From positions 1-23,415 of IMG/VR virus record IMGVR_UViG_3300044911_000947: a stretch of 23,415 bases of DNA, one strand, 5' to 3'. This document shows positions 1-8,994 of this stretch, piece by piece; positions within the stretch are counted from its first letter, which is position 1; each line of letters opens with the position of its first letter. Below the pieces are notes generated by a model. The model worked only from the letters and a program-made list of their open reading frames with translations. It did not search any database and had not been told where the DNA came from. Both the position numbers and the translations under genes were made by a program. This DNA is from a virus.

Positions 1-3000
1 TTGGAGCTAATGATACTATCTTAGTACTATCAATATTTAATAGTTTAAGTAATAACTTAGTAACAACTTGTGTCTTACCACTACCAGCATAACCAAGTAC
101 AACAGCTACAGGACCAGTTAATGGATTACCTTTATACCAATTAACTAACTCTCGTAATGTTACAAGTTGTTGTTTGGTTGGTATATATTCTGTGATAGTA
201 GAGAATAAGTTTACCTCACTCAATAACATATCCTTAGTATTAACTGCAGGATTATTATAATTACCAGGTATGTTCTTAACTACATTTAACATGTAGAAAA
301 GATTACGTAAGTCAGCTATCTGTTGTGTACTCTCAGTACCATCTTCAGGATTGATTAAAGAATCATCAGAAGCTTTATTTATAATAGTTATATCCTTAGT
401 GTTTATATACTGACTAATTGGATGTGATATATCCAAGAAGGTACTTCTATAAACAGAAAGTAAATATTGAGTTAAGAATGTTTCAGGATCTTTAGCTAGT
501 AATGCTTTATCTAAATGAAAAGGAGTACCATATAAATTTAAATCCTCAAACTTAGTTTTACAATATAAATACAGATCATCAATCTTAGCATTTCTAAAAT
601 CAATTAGCTGATTCCAATATTTAACTGGGTCATTAGGATCTGTCATTGAGCTATAAACAAACTCATTCATAGCTATAGCATAGCTGTGATGTAAGTAATA
701 TTTACCAGTAGCATCTTGTACTAATACACTATCAATGAATATTTTTAAAGCGTCTTTAATAGCATCAGTTAAAGGTAAATTGAATTTTACAACCGCATCT
801 TTATCAGTACTAGGTGTATACGTAATACCCATAGGTATTAATGTATTCGTAGTAGCTATGGTATAAGATTCTTCTTGAGCTAATTCCTTATCAGCAAGTC
901 TAGCTCTAATAGCTTTTCTAGCGTTAGCTAAGTCTTGTTCAAGTTGCTCAATAGCATTCTTTAACTCCACTGATATCTTTTTATCAGGATTAGTATATAA
1001 TTGTTTCTCTTCTATTAATACTTCCTTAAGCCATTTAAGTTTCTTTTCTAAAGCAGCTATTACAGAATCATCTAAGTAATCACTATCAGTATTAGCTTTA
1101 TCAACTTCACCAACCATTTCTTTTAAGAAACGATCCCATACGAATGTGATTTCTTTATCTACCTTTGAAGTGGATATACCTTTAGGTTCTCTAATTAAAT
1201 TAGCTTCTTGTAACCTATCTTGTAGCTTTAACGCATCAGTATACTCTTCACGTAAAGCTTTAAGCTTCTGATAGTAATCAGGATCTTCAATATAAGCACT
1301 ATCCATTAAATCGTTTAACTCATCAATGGTAGTTATCTTATTCTTATCCCCAAGAGAATCTTCAACCTCTGAAGCTTTATTAAATACTTCTGAAGCTTTT
1401 AATCCTATACGTTTTACTATCTCATCATTCTGCTCTTTAGTTATAGGAGCTTTAACTTGTTCAGCATATGCTAATATCTCCTGAGGTAGTACCTCAAGAT
1501 CTAACATACGTTGTACGTTACTTCTTTTATCAGTGTCTCTAAGCAATGAGGTTTCTTCGAGATCTTCTAAGAACTCGATATATTCCTTCTCACCTTTAAC
1601 ACTATTATCCATACCAACCATGTTAGAATTCTTAACATATTGGTCTCCATACTTATAAGACAAACCAGACTTCTGAGCTTCAGTACCTAATCTAGCTAGC
1701 TTATTATTCTCTCTAGTTTCTTTACTGAATTCTCCTGAAGCTATACGCTCATTCTCTTTTAAGAGTCTAGCTATAGCTCTCTCTTTAAGTATAATTGGAA
1801 TATCAAGATCATCATAGATCTCATTAAGATTTAAATTCTTAGCCTTTTCAGGATCTAATAATGAATCAAATAACTTTTTTCTTTTACTTAGTAATTTAGT
1901 TCTAGCCTCATTATCAGTAGGCTCATCTATGATAGCTCTGTAAGGATTAATCTCATCATTCTTAAGTGAGAATAAATCAGCTATCTGCTCAGTATACTCA
2001 CCAATCATTAAGCTATTCTTAATAGCTCTCTTACGATCATCTTTACTAATACCTCTAAAGTCATACTTCTCAATAAGATTGAAAATATATTGTGTATCAT
2101 CTATCTTATTAAACTCTGCCTTAGCTTTCTTAAATCTTAATACTTCTTTCTCAGCATCTGCTGGGGTAATATTACTACCTTCGATTTTAGATAATGATCT
2201 AATAGAATCTATGAAGTAATCCTCTTTATCATTATCAATATACTTAGCATAAGTGTCATACTTAAATCTTAAGTACTCACCATTAGCTTGCTCTTTAGCA
2301 GCTCTACCTAAATACGATTTAGCTTTAGCATATCCATAGTGATCGCTAATAATACTAGCAGCTTGTGGTAAAGTCATCATAGGACCAGCAGCAAGAGCAC
2401 CAGCATTTACAGCTGATATAAACTCGCTGTTAGTATACAATGAAGAGTTACCATTACCAAAGATAGCCTTCTCTACTTCAAATCTATCACTTGCTAACTG
2501 GGAAGCTTGACTAAGTAAACCTAAGAAGCTATCATCTTTATAGTTAGTAGTATCCTTTAATCCTGTTGTGTCCTTACCTAATACCTTATCTAAATATTGT
2601 CTAGTGAATAACCATTGACTACCCTCCTCGTTCATTTCCATATTGGTATTCAAGGTCAAGGCACCAATCTTTAATCCAGTACGCATCCAACGATTAGTAC
2701 CCAAAGCTATGTTACCTACCTTAGTAAAAGGTGTAACAGCAAGTATAGATTGTAATACATCACCAAACATTAATCCCATGTTCTTAGTTCGCAAACCTTC
2801 TAATTCTTCATGGGCTTTCATTGAAAGTTTATTTAACTCTCTTTGGTGTTTAGGATCTTCAAGCTCAGCCATATCCTGGATATTATTCTTGAGCATGTAA
2901 TCTTGGGTAAGTAAAGAAACAGCTTCCTCGTATGCATCATTCTCTTCAGCCTCAGTCTCTTGTACACGAGCTTTCCATTGTACAGCCAGATCACCAGCTA

Positions 3001-3751
3001 ACACAGCTAACGTAGCACCAGCAGCTACAGCATTACCTATACCAGGAGCCATAGAACCAGCAGCTTCAGCTGTAACTAATCTAGCTATAGCAGCCTTAAT
3101 AAGTTTAGGAGTAAATGCAGCAGCAACTGTAGCACCTAAAGTACCAAAGGAGCTACCAAAGTCTTTACCAAACTCATACTTAAAAGCATTGAATGCTGAA
3201 GTGTTAGCATCACGCTGGAACATATCAGAGAGTAATTTAAACTCTAAATCTATATCCTTATTTCTACGAGCTATATCTTCTTCACCCCCAGCAATTAAAC
3301 CAGTTAAACCAGAACCGTATTTAATATCCTCTTCTAGCTCCATAGTTTTCGTAGCAGTTTCCTGGTCAAACTCTTGAGCTTTTTGTTTAGCTCTACTTAA
3401 CTCATCTTGTAATGAAGCAGCTGTTACTAAATCATTATTCTCAGAAGCCTTCTGCATACGATCCTGTAAATCATAAATCTCCTCCATCTGCTTCATCTTG
3501 TTGTAGTTAAGATTACGCAGTTGAGTTTTTGATGATCCAGTATTTATACTAGCCATAGCATTTAAGAATGTATTGAGAGTATTATCCTGTGACCAGCTAT
3601 CTTGAATTAAACCTGGGTCTGTAGTAAATCCTTCAGGTGAAGGTCCTGAATAATACGGTACATTGTTAGTTGCTTGCATTGCATCAAGTGTATTATTTAC
3701 ACCTGTCTGCGTTTGTCCTGTTAATAAGTATTTTAATACTTCTGGTCTCAT
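1..3751 (-). CDS. Giant internal-virion / polyvalent-type protein with SF1-helicase P-loop (3' end outside window)
   Basis: An open frame starts at ATG 3751 and runs without a stop to the window edge, giving 1250 visible residues. The start overlaps the upstream TGA as ATGA. In order: a polar N-terminus; a likely coiled coil (about residues 70-150, repeated K/E/Q/L); a Gly/Ala-rich hydrophobic stretch (about 205-257) that could touch membrane; a long charged helical region (about 480-970); then, from about 1190, TKQQ (1192-1195, Q-motif-like), GYAGSGKT (1220-1227, Walker A with K1226 T1227) and SLAP (1247-1250), the expected start of motif Ia. This order fits superfamily 1 helicases of the Dda/RecD type. 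Position directly after two internal-protein genes and a lysozyme-like domain suggests a protein packaged in and ejected from the virion; that role is inference. Helicase motifs II-VI lie beyond the window, so activity is unproven. An AAA-type or other P-loop ATPase is the main alternative. Confidence 0.85.
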   Translation of the reverse strand, partial: MRPEVLKYLLTGQTQTGVNNTLDAMQATNNVPYYSGPSPEGFTTDPGLIQDSWSQDNTLNTFLNAMASINTGSSKTQLRNLNYNKMKQMEEIYDLQDRMQKASENNDLVTAASLQDELSRAKQKAQEFDQETATKTMELEEDIKYGSGLTGLIAGGEEDIARRNKDIDLEFKLLSDMFQRDANTSAFNAFKYEFGKDFGSSFGTLGATVAAAFTPKLIKAAIARLVTAEAAGSMAPGIGNAVAAGATLAVLAGDLAVQWKARVQETEAEENDAYEEAVSLLTQDYMLKNNIQDMAELEDPKHQRELNKLSMKAHEELEGLRTKNMGLMFGDVLQSILAVTPFTKVGNIALGTNRWMRTGLKIGALTLNTNMEMNEEGSQWLFTRQYLDKVLGKDTTGLKDTTNYKDDSFLGLLSQASQLASDRFEVEKAIFGNGNSSLYTNSEFISAVNAGALAAGPMMTLPQAASIISDHYGYAKAKSYLGRAAKEQANGEYLRFKYDTYAKYIDNDKEDYFIDSIRSLSKIEGSNITPADAEKEVLRFKKAKAEFNKIDDTQYIFNLIEKYDFRGISKDDRKRAIKNSLMIGEYTEQIADLFSLKNDEINPYRAIIDEPTDNEARTKLLSKRKKLFDSLLDPEKAKNLNLNEIYDDLDIPIILKERAIARLLKENERIASGEFSKETRENNKLARLGTEAQKSGLSYKYGDQYVKNSNMVGMDNSVKGEKEYIEFLEDLEETSLLRDTDKRSNVQRMLDLEVLPQEILAYAEQVKAPITKEQNDEIVKRIGLKASEVFNKASEVEDSLGDKNKITTIDELNDLMDSAYIEDPDYYQKLKALREEYTDALKLQDRLQEANLIREPKGISTSKVDKEITFVWDRFLKEMVGEVDKANTDSDYLDDSVIAALEKKLKWLKEVLIEEKQLYTNPDKKISVELKNAIEQLEQDLANARKAIRARLADKELAQEESYTIATTNTLIPMGITYTPSTDKDAVVKFNLPLTDAIKDALKIFIDSVLVQDATGKYYLHHSYAIAMNEFVYSSMTDPNDPVKYWNQLIDFRNAKIDDLYLYCKTKFEDLNLYGTPFHLDKALLAKDPETFLTQYLLSVYRSTFLDISHPISQYINTKDITIINKASDDSLINPEDGTESTQQIADLRNLFYMLNVVKNIPGNYNNPAVNTKDMLLSEVNLFSTITEYIPTKQQLVTLRELVNWYKGNPLTGPVAVVLGYAGSGKTQVVTKLLLKLLNIDSTKIVSLAP

Positions 3752-4320
3752 TTATTGAATGTGTTTGCGAATTGTGTTAGGTAATCTAATACAGTAGAGT
3801 TCTTATAAACTTTACCATACCGTTTTAAATAAGCTTGATTTAAAGCTTGTTGTGCTGTACTATGTGCTTCAATGTCTCCTAAGTTATTACGCTTAGCGCT
3901 TTGATAAGCTTGTAGGTATAAGTTAGTATCAGGAAATCCTAAGAAGTGTTCCATAGCCATATAGACTTCATCACTAGCTCCAGGAAACTTAGATTTTAAT
4001 GTTGGTACATTCTTACTATATGAATCGAATAAGTAATCCATATATTGTTCCTGAGCTACATTATTTTTCAAATAATCTTCCTCCTTCTTTACACCAGTTA
4101 TTTTAGCTATAGCATCAGAATGCGCTTTCCATAATACTTGGTATTTTCCACGAGCACTACTGTTAGGATTAACTGCAGCATAGTTATTATTAGTTCCTTC
4201 TGGAACTGTTAGGGCAGACTTGAACTTATCTCTTATCGTATTCCCCCCAGTGGATTGCCCTGCTGTCCCTGAGGTTGAGTGGGGTTTCCAGATATACCAT
4301 CTACAATTTCTGCAGGCCAT
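3748..4320 (-). CDS. Lysozyme/transglycosylase-like domain, probably expressed by -1 frameshift from the upstream gene
   Basis: The only in-frame ATG before the domain (4320) lies inside the 762-aa gene, and the first ~24 residues it gives (rich in Cys, Trp, Arg) look like out-of-frame translation. The convincing protein begins at about residue 27. It has the lysozyme-like pattern of a possible catalytic Glu in VPEG (E41), then NPNSSARGKYQV (51-62), and later HFLGFPD (125-131), similar to phage virion transglycosylases. The next ATG (M94) would remove the presumed catalytic region. This and the slippery site at 4242-4248 argue that the domain is made as a C-terminal extension of the 762-aa protein. 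The likely role is local opening of peptidoglycan during genome ejection (inference). The stop overlaps the next start as ATGA. A sequencing indel in the G-run, or genuine initiation at 4320, are alternatives. Confidence 0.75.
   Translation of the reverse strand: MACRNCRWYIWKPHSTSGTAGQSTGGNTIRDKFKSALTVPEGTNNNYAAVNPNSSARGKYQVLWKAHSDAIAKITGVKKEEDYLKNNVAQEQYMDYLFDSYSKNVPTLKSKFPGASDEVYMAMEHFLGFPDTNLYLQAYQSAKRNNLGDIEAHSTAQQALNQAYLKRYGKVYKNSTVLDYLTQFANTFNK
4192..4207 (-). other. Small hairpin downstream of the slippery site
   Basis: Minus-strand AGTTCC-AGAA-GGAACT forms a perfect 6-bp stem with a 4-nt loop. It starts 34 nt after the slippery heptamer, much farther than the 5-9 nt usual for a frameshift stimulator. 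A role in frameshifting is therefore doubtful, and coding constraint for VPEGT could create it by chance. Confidence 0.25.
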
Positions 4321-6521
4321 CCAGAGGCTATACCCTCACGTATTAATATATTCAATCTAGCAAGTCCTTTGTAATCATTAGACTCTTTGTATTGCTTTAA
4401 CAAAGGTAACAATACATTAGATACTGCTTTAGGAGTACGCTTGTTATTCAATACATTCTGCATAGTTAAACTAATTGCTGTAGCAGCACCTTTAGTTTTA
4501 GCTATGTTGTCAGCTACCCTAGTCTCATTTAACTGCATAAGTACTTCTGGGTATTGACTATTCCAAGCATCCTGATTAGCATCATATGTAGAACCAACAC
4601 CAGCAGCTTGCCTATTAAAGCTTTGAGCTTTTATAGGAGTATTAATCTGTTCAGGTAAATAGTATTGTAAACTAAATGAACTACCACCCCTAGTTCCAGG
4701 ATTAACTTTCATTATCTTACTACCTATATCTTCCCAGAATTCTCCAAAGGAACCGTAAGTACCACTATCTAATGGTGACATATCAAACATATCTGGAGCT
4801 ACTCTTTCCATGTAGTTTACAAAGTTTTCTTCTGCAGATAATACTTCTTTACCATCATCTGTAACTGTTGGTCCGAATGTAATATAACCCTTAATGAATC
4901 TCTTATCATCTACACTAACTACATTCTTTTCTCCTGTAGCTACTCTAAATGGAGCTTCACCAGAATTCATTATCTTATAACCCATCTTGCTTCTAACTTC
5001 CTGAATCATTTCTTCTTCAGTCATCTTAGCAGATTTATCTAATTGAGCTTTTAATAACTTATTATTTAAAGCTACAACATCACTAGGCTTAGTAATAACT
5101 TCACCCATCTCTAATGCAGCATTTTGTATAGCTAACCATTCAGGCGATGATGTATCAAGATTAGCTACACTAGCAGCTAACTCATCTGTAGCAGCTTTAT
5201 ATTCCTTAGTCATGTTTACATAGAATTCTGTAAAGTTTTTATCAGTCATACCAGAAGGTAAGTCTAATATAGAACTAAAGAAGTTACGCTTCTCTACACT
5301 ATAGTTATTATCATCGAATAAGTGGAATGCTCTATTTTGTATTCTAGCTTGTTTAAGTTTCTCACTTAAAGTATACATAGTTTTTATAGGGGCACTTAAA
5401 CCAAGCTTAGCCATATTCTCTTCTTGTACAGTATTGTAATTAGCTTCTTTAACTTCTTGCTCATTAGTTAATCCCCTATTACCAAATTGTGTTATACCTT
5501 GATCTGTAGCATCAACAATTACTGTACCATTAGCTTGTAATTGTAACCCATTGAATGCAGCAAAGTCTTTAGGAGTAACTTGGTCAGAAGCAACATAAGC
5601 ATTAACAGGAGCTTGCATTTGTGGTTTATCAGTTTTACCATCACTAGAACTAGCTAATCCTTTAGCTATGTTAACCTTACTATTTATTTGCTCAGCACCT
5701 GTAAGCATAATCATAGCTTTAGCTTGTTCGTAGGGAGTTAACTCATACATAGCTTTACCATCAAAGTAAGTCTTACCACCTAATTGCGATAGTACATCAT
5801 CAGGTACAGTACCTAATAGTTCCCTATCACCACTGATAAAATCATTAAAGTTTTCAGACTGCATATAGTTTACAGCACCAGTATTAGCTTTCTCTTCTAA
5901 GTCAGCTATAGTCTTACCGAACTCTGTAGTGAATGCTCCAGTTGTTGGGTCTATCATAGCTTGTGGATTAATAGCGCTACCAACCCATTTGTTTAATAAC
6001 TTACCTTCTATATGTGTACCCCAGTTTTGAGTAAACTTATAATTCATATTAGCTTCCCAAGGATCTTGACTACGTGAGTCTACATCTTGTGGATTAAATT
6101 GTAACCAAGGTAACAACTTATTATCAGCCCTGAAGTCAGGGTCCATCATCTTAGATGCTAAAGCTGTATTGTTAGCTTTGTATAAATCAGCTAAGCTAGT
6201 CATACGATCTAACAGAGGTTTACTCTCTGATACAAAGTTATTTATAGCCATAGAGTATTTAGTAGGATTCATATCAGGATCAGTAATTAACTGATTCTGT
6301 AACTCCTTATACTTAGATCTAATAGCTGGTAAATTACCTAACTCATCTTGACTTTGAGGTACAGTTCTAACATTCTTAAATATGTCAGATACTTCCTGAT
6401 CTGATTCTGCCCTAGCTTTATCCCAACGTTGTTGTGTCATATCAGCTGCTTTTAATATCAGCTCATATGGTAATACACCTGGGTTCCATTCTGGTGCTTT
6501 ATCGTATCTATTTATTCCCAT
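4233..6521 (-). CDS. Internal virion (cargo-type) protein, 762 aa
   Basis: The gene starts at ATG 6521, nine bases after the upstream stop, and ends with TAA at 4233. The protein is mostly helical and polar with no TM segment. The N-terminus has the pattern PGVLPYELILKAAD then QQRWDKA (about residues 14-37), which I associate with large internal/cargo proteins of crAss-like and related Bacteroidota phages; this is recollection, not a search result. The C-terminus is a flexible GNPTQPQGQQGNPLGG linker ending at the slippery heptamer. It lies between another internal-type protein and the giant helicase-containing protein, so a role inside the capsid or tail and in ejection is likely. The in-frame product of 762 aa and a minor frameshifted ~924-aa product may both be made. 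Confidence 0.8.
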   Translation of the reverse strand: MGINRYDKAPEWNPGVLPYELILKAADMTQQRWDKARAESDQEVSDIFKNVRTVPQSQDELGNLPAIRSKYKELQNQLITDPDMNPTKYSMAINNFVSESKPLLDRMTSLADLYKANNTALASKMMDPDFRADNKLLPWLQFNPQDVDSRSQDPWEANMNYKFTQNWGTHIEGKLLNKWVGSAINPQAMIDPTTGAFTTEFGKTIADLEEKANTGAVNYMQSENFNDFISGDRELLGTVPDDVLSQLGGKTYFDGKAMYELTPYEQAKAMIMLTGAEQINSKVNIAKGLASSSDGKTDKPQMQAPVNAYVASDQVTPKDFAAFNGLQLQANGTVIVDATDQGITQFGNRGLTNEQEVKEANYNTVQEENMAKLGLSAPIKTMYTLSEKLKQARIQNRAFHLFDDNNYSVEKRNFFSSILDLPSGMTDKNFTEFYVNMTKEYKAATDELAASVANLDTSSPEWLAIQNAALEMGEVITKPSDVVALNNKLLKAQLDKSAKMTEEEMIQEVRSKMGYKIMNSGEAPFRVATGEKNVVSVDDKRFIKGYITFGPTVTDDGKEVLSAEENFVNYMERVAPDMFDMSPLDSGTYGSFGEFWEDIGSKIMKVNPGTRGGSSFSLQYYLPEQINTPIKAQSFNRQAAGVGSTYDANQDAWNSQYPEVLMQLNETRVADNIAKTKGAATAISLTMQNVLNNKRTPKAVSNVLLPLLKQYKESNDYKGLARLNILIREGIASGWPAEIVDGISGNPTQPQGQQGNPLGGIR
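4242..4248 (-). other. Candidate -1 ribosomal frameshift slippery heptamer GGGGGGA
   Basis: On the minus strand the end of the 762-aa frame reads CTG GGG GGA ATA CGA TAA, so the heptamer sits as G GGG GGA in zero frame, the X XXY YYZ form. Both tRNAs can re-pair on GGG GGG after slipping back one base, and reading continues as AAT ACG ATA into the lysozyme-like frame. The stop is three codons past the heptamer. The predicted product is 760 + 164 = about 924 residues. The zero-frame C-terminus is a Gln/Gly/Pro/Asn-rich stretch typical of an interdomain linker, which supports a natural fusion point. Confidence 0.65.
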
Positions 6522-6530
6522 ATCTTCTTC

Positions 6531-8993
6531 TTATTTTGAATAACCATTCTTCTTCAACCATGCCTGAAACTGTGGGTTATCACCCATCATTGGTAAGGCT
6601 TCAAAGAAAGCATTATCATATCTCTTTTGATTACCATACTTACTAAAGTCATTAATACCTTCCATAAGCATGTTACGTTTAGCAGACTTATTCATATCAT
6701 TCATATCTCTAATCTTTAATCCTGTTTGAGAATTAAATATTCTAGACTGTTGATTAAACTGATCTGTGTTCATTATAGATGTAGCATTAGCTCTATCTGT
6801 TTCTTGTCTAGCTCCCCACTTCTGTTTCATTGAGTTAACTGTCATGTTAACCATCGAAGCTGGTGAAGAGTTGATTCTACGAAGTGAAGCTAACCCAGCA
6901 TTAGTAGCATCGTTAATCATCATCTGACTAGCCTTATCATCTATTAAGCTAGGCTTTAAGTTAGTAGGTACAGTATAGTCAGAGGCATTTATATTCTCTA
7001 CCCTATCAAACAACCCTCTACCAACCTTAGCTGCAGGACTAAGTAACCCTAAGATCTCTGGAGCTTTAGAAGCTAAAGAACTCCACTTAAATCCATTACC
7101 ACCACCTGTACCCTTAGCCATATCAGCTTGCATTTGATCTGGTGATAATATACTAGTCCAATTTTTTAATGAGGTACTAGCCCAACCATCTTCAGCCATA
7201 GGTATACCTGATTTTCTCTCCTTAGCTTTCTGCTTAGATATCAAAGACATAATCATCATTTGACGATCTCTCCTATTAGAGTTTTTGAAATCAACTGATT
7301 TCTTTTTAGGTATAATAGCATCACCTTCATTTACAGTAACTGTACTTGATGGGTCCATACCGTTAGTTGGGTGTGGATTAAATGGTGCGTAATTCTGTAA
7401 TACATTACCTAAGAGATCAACTCTAAGTTCTCCCTTCTTCATGTCTTGTATGGTTCCAATTTGTTTCCTAGAACCTTCTATATTAATTTGTGTTTTCATT
7501 GCTTGTCCACCATGTTTAAATGTGTTTGGGTTAACATTTCCCTCAAGAGCAGATCTACCAGCGCTATATGCAGCACCAGCTAATGGTCCACCTACAGCAC
7601 TAAGAACTAGCGGGGCTACTATCTCAGATACTTTACTACTTAATTGTGCTGCCTTATTAAATTGATTAGCACCAAGTTTAGTTGAGTATGTATCAGAATT
7701 TATTACATTGTCTAAACCAACCACAGCTAAAGCAGTATCTGCCAGACCTAAACCAGTGTCAGCTAAATAATTACCAAAACCTGTTTTATAATTTTTTGAA
7801 CTATTTCTTTCTCTTGATGCTCTTGCACCCATACTAGCTAAAGAGTTAGCTCTAGCATCTCTAGTAGTTGAGTAGTCAACTAAACCACCAAAGTCATATT
7901 TTTTAGGATAAATAGACTGAGTGTTAAGTCTATTCAAGAACTGGCGATCTAATCCCTCATTTTCTATAAACTGATAATTTGTAGGTCCTGCACTATTTCT
8001 TAAATAAGAAGATCTACGTGCATATATTTCTTTTTGTAATCTAGCTTTTATATTATCCAAATTATTAACATCTAAATCTTCCATAGTGCCATAATCAGAT
8101 GTGCCTTGTTCAGTATTTTGAATACCTATAAGATTTCCTTTCTTATCATATATGCTTTCTACAGGATTAGCAAGCATGCTTTTTTCTTTAACAATTCCTC
8201 CACCACCATACTTATTAATTGTAGCCCTATTCTTTACACCATCATTAAATCTATAACCCATCTTACGTAATTGTTCTGGGCTATAGTTCTGACCTGTTTG
8301 TGGAGCATCTACCCATTCACCACGACTATCTAAGTATAATGGTAGTAACATACCTTTAGTACTCTTAGGAGTAGTCCCAATAGGTTCAGCACTAACATTA
8401 GTATTAGGCATACCACGCATAGGCATTTTTTTCATAGTTGGTGTAGTTGGGTGTTTAGGTGTAGATGGTTCTGGATCGTAAAATACTCCACCTGGTTGAT
8501 GTCTAAAATCATTACCACTACCTAACACAGCATCACCCATTATATTAGTATTACCTGTTTCAGGTTTTCTGTATACTACTGGTTGTACTGGTTTTGCATT
8601 GGAATAATCTTGTATTTTAGCGACACTCTCATCAAAAACTATATTATCTTTTAAATAATTTATATAACCGCTGGGGTTTATATTAGGATCTACAAGTTGA
8701 TTTAAATCCCCAGTACGAAATTGTTCTTTAGCTTTTTTTCTTTCAGCTTCTTTTTTTATACAAGCATAACAAATACTACCATCAGGATTTCTAGGATAGT
8801 CTTCTTTATTTTTAATAAAATCATTAGATGAATATTTTTTATCTAATAAATTTTTTATTTTTACAAAATCGTTATACACATTTAAACTATCCTGATAAGC
8901 TTTAAGTCTAGGATCATTAGGGTCACTAGTATATATAGGTTCTACTGGTTTTGAAGTGTCACCACTGACACGCGCTCTATTTGTTCTTGGCAT
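6531..8993 (-). CDS. Internal virion (cargo-type) protein with repeated aromatic-GG motifs, 820 aa
   Basis: The gene starts one base after the stop of the muzzle-like gene. The protein is modular: a charged N-terminal part with a CYAC pair (C75, C78); long disordered Pro/Lys/Thr stretches (about 140-215); two Ala/Gly/Leu-rich hydrophobic segments (about 403-430 and 456-483) that could be membrane-active; a compact region (about 500-565) with INIEG and VTVNEGDAIIPKKK resembling a small beta domain common in Bacteroidota phage internal proteins; and a polar helical C-terminus. Short motifs KYGGGG (261-266), KYDFGG (365-370) and KHGG (493-496) recur before segments. No enzymatic motif is visible. 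Context places it among proteins stored in the virion and released on infection; exact function unknown. Confidence 0.8.
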   Translation of the reverse strand: MPRTNRARVSGDTSKPVEPIYTSDPNDPRLKAYQDSLNVYNDFVKIKNLLDKKYSSNDFIKNKEDYPRNPDGSICYACIKKEAERKKAKEQFRTGDLNQLVDPNINPSGYINYLKDNIVFDESVAKIQDYSNAKPVQPVVYRKPETGNTNIMGDAVLGSGNDFRHQPGGVFYDPEPSTPKHPTTPTMKKMPMRGMPNTNVSAEPIGTTPKSTKGMLLPLYLDSRGEWVDAPQTGQNYSPEQLRKMGYRFNDGVKNRATINKYGGGGIVKEKSMLANPVESIYDKKGNLIGIQNTEQGTSDYGTMEDLDVNNLDNIKARLQKEIYARRSSYLRNSAGPTNYQFIENEGLDRQFLNRLNTQSIYPKKYDFGGLVDYSTTRDARANSLASMGARASRERNSSKNYKTGFGNYLADTGLGLADTALAVVGLDNVINSDTYSTKLGANQFNKAAQLSSKVSEIVAPLVLSAVGGPLAGAAYSAGRSALEGNVNPNTFKHGGQAMKTQINIEGSRKQIGTIQDMKKGELRVDLLGNVLQNYAPFNPHPTNGMDPSSTVTVNEGDAIIPKKKSVDFKNSNRRDRQMMIMSLISKQKAKERKSGIPMAEDGWASTSLKNWTSILSPDQMQADMAKGTGGGNGFKWSSLASKAPEILGLLSPAAKVGRGLFDRVENINASDYTVPTNLKPSLIDDKASQMMINDATNAGLASLRRINSSPASMVNMTVNSMKQKWGARQETDRANATSIMNTDQFNQQSRIFNSQTGLKIRDMNDMNKSAKRNMLMEGINDFSKYGNQKRYDNAFFEALPMMGDNPQFQAWLKKNGYSK

Positions 8994-8994
8994 A

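Noticed and set aside
2643-2900. Plus-strand 85-aa frame opposite the giant gene
   Set aside because: It is fully antisense to a well-supported long coding frame and shows shadow-type composition; the same holds for 3189-3377, 6434-6646, 7441-7665, 19208-19540, 20713-20913, 21340-21531 and 21661-21888.
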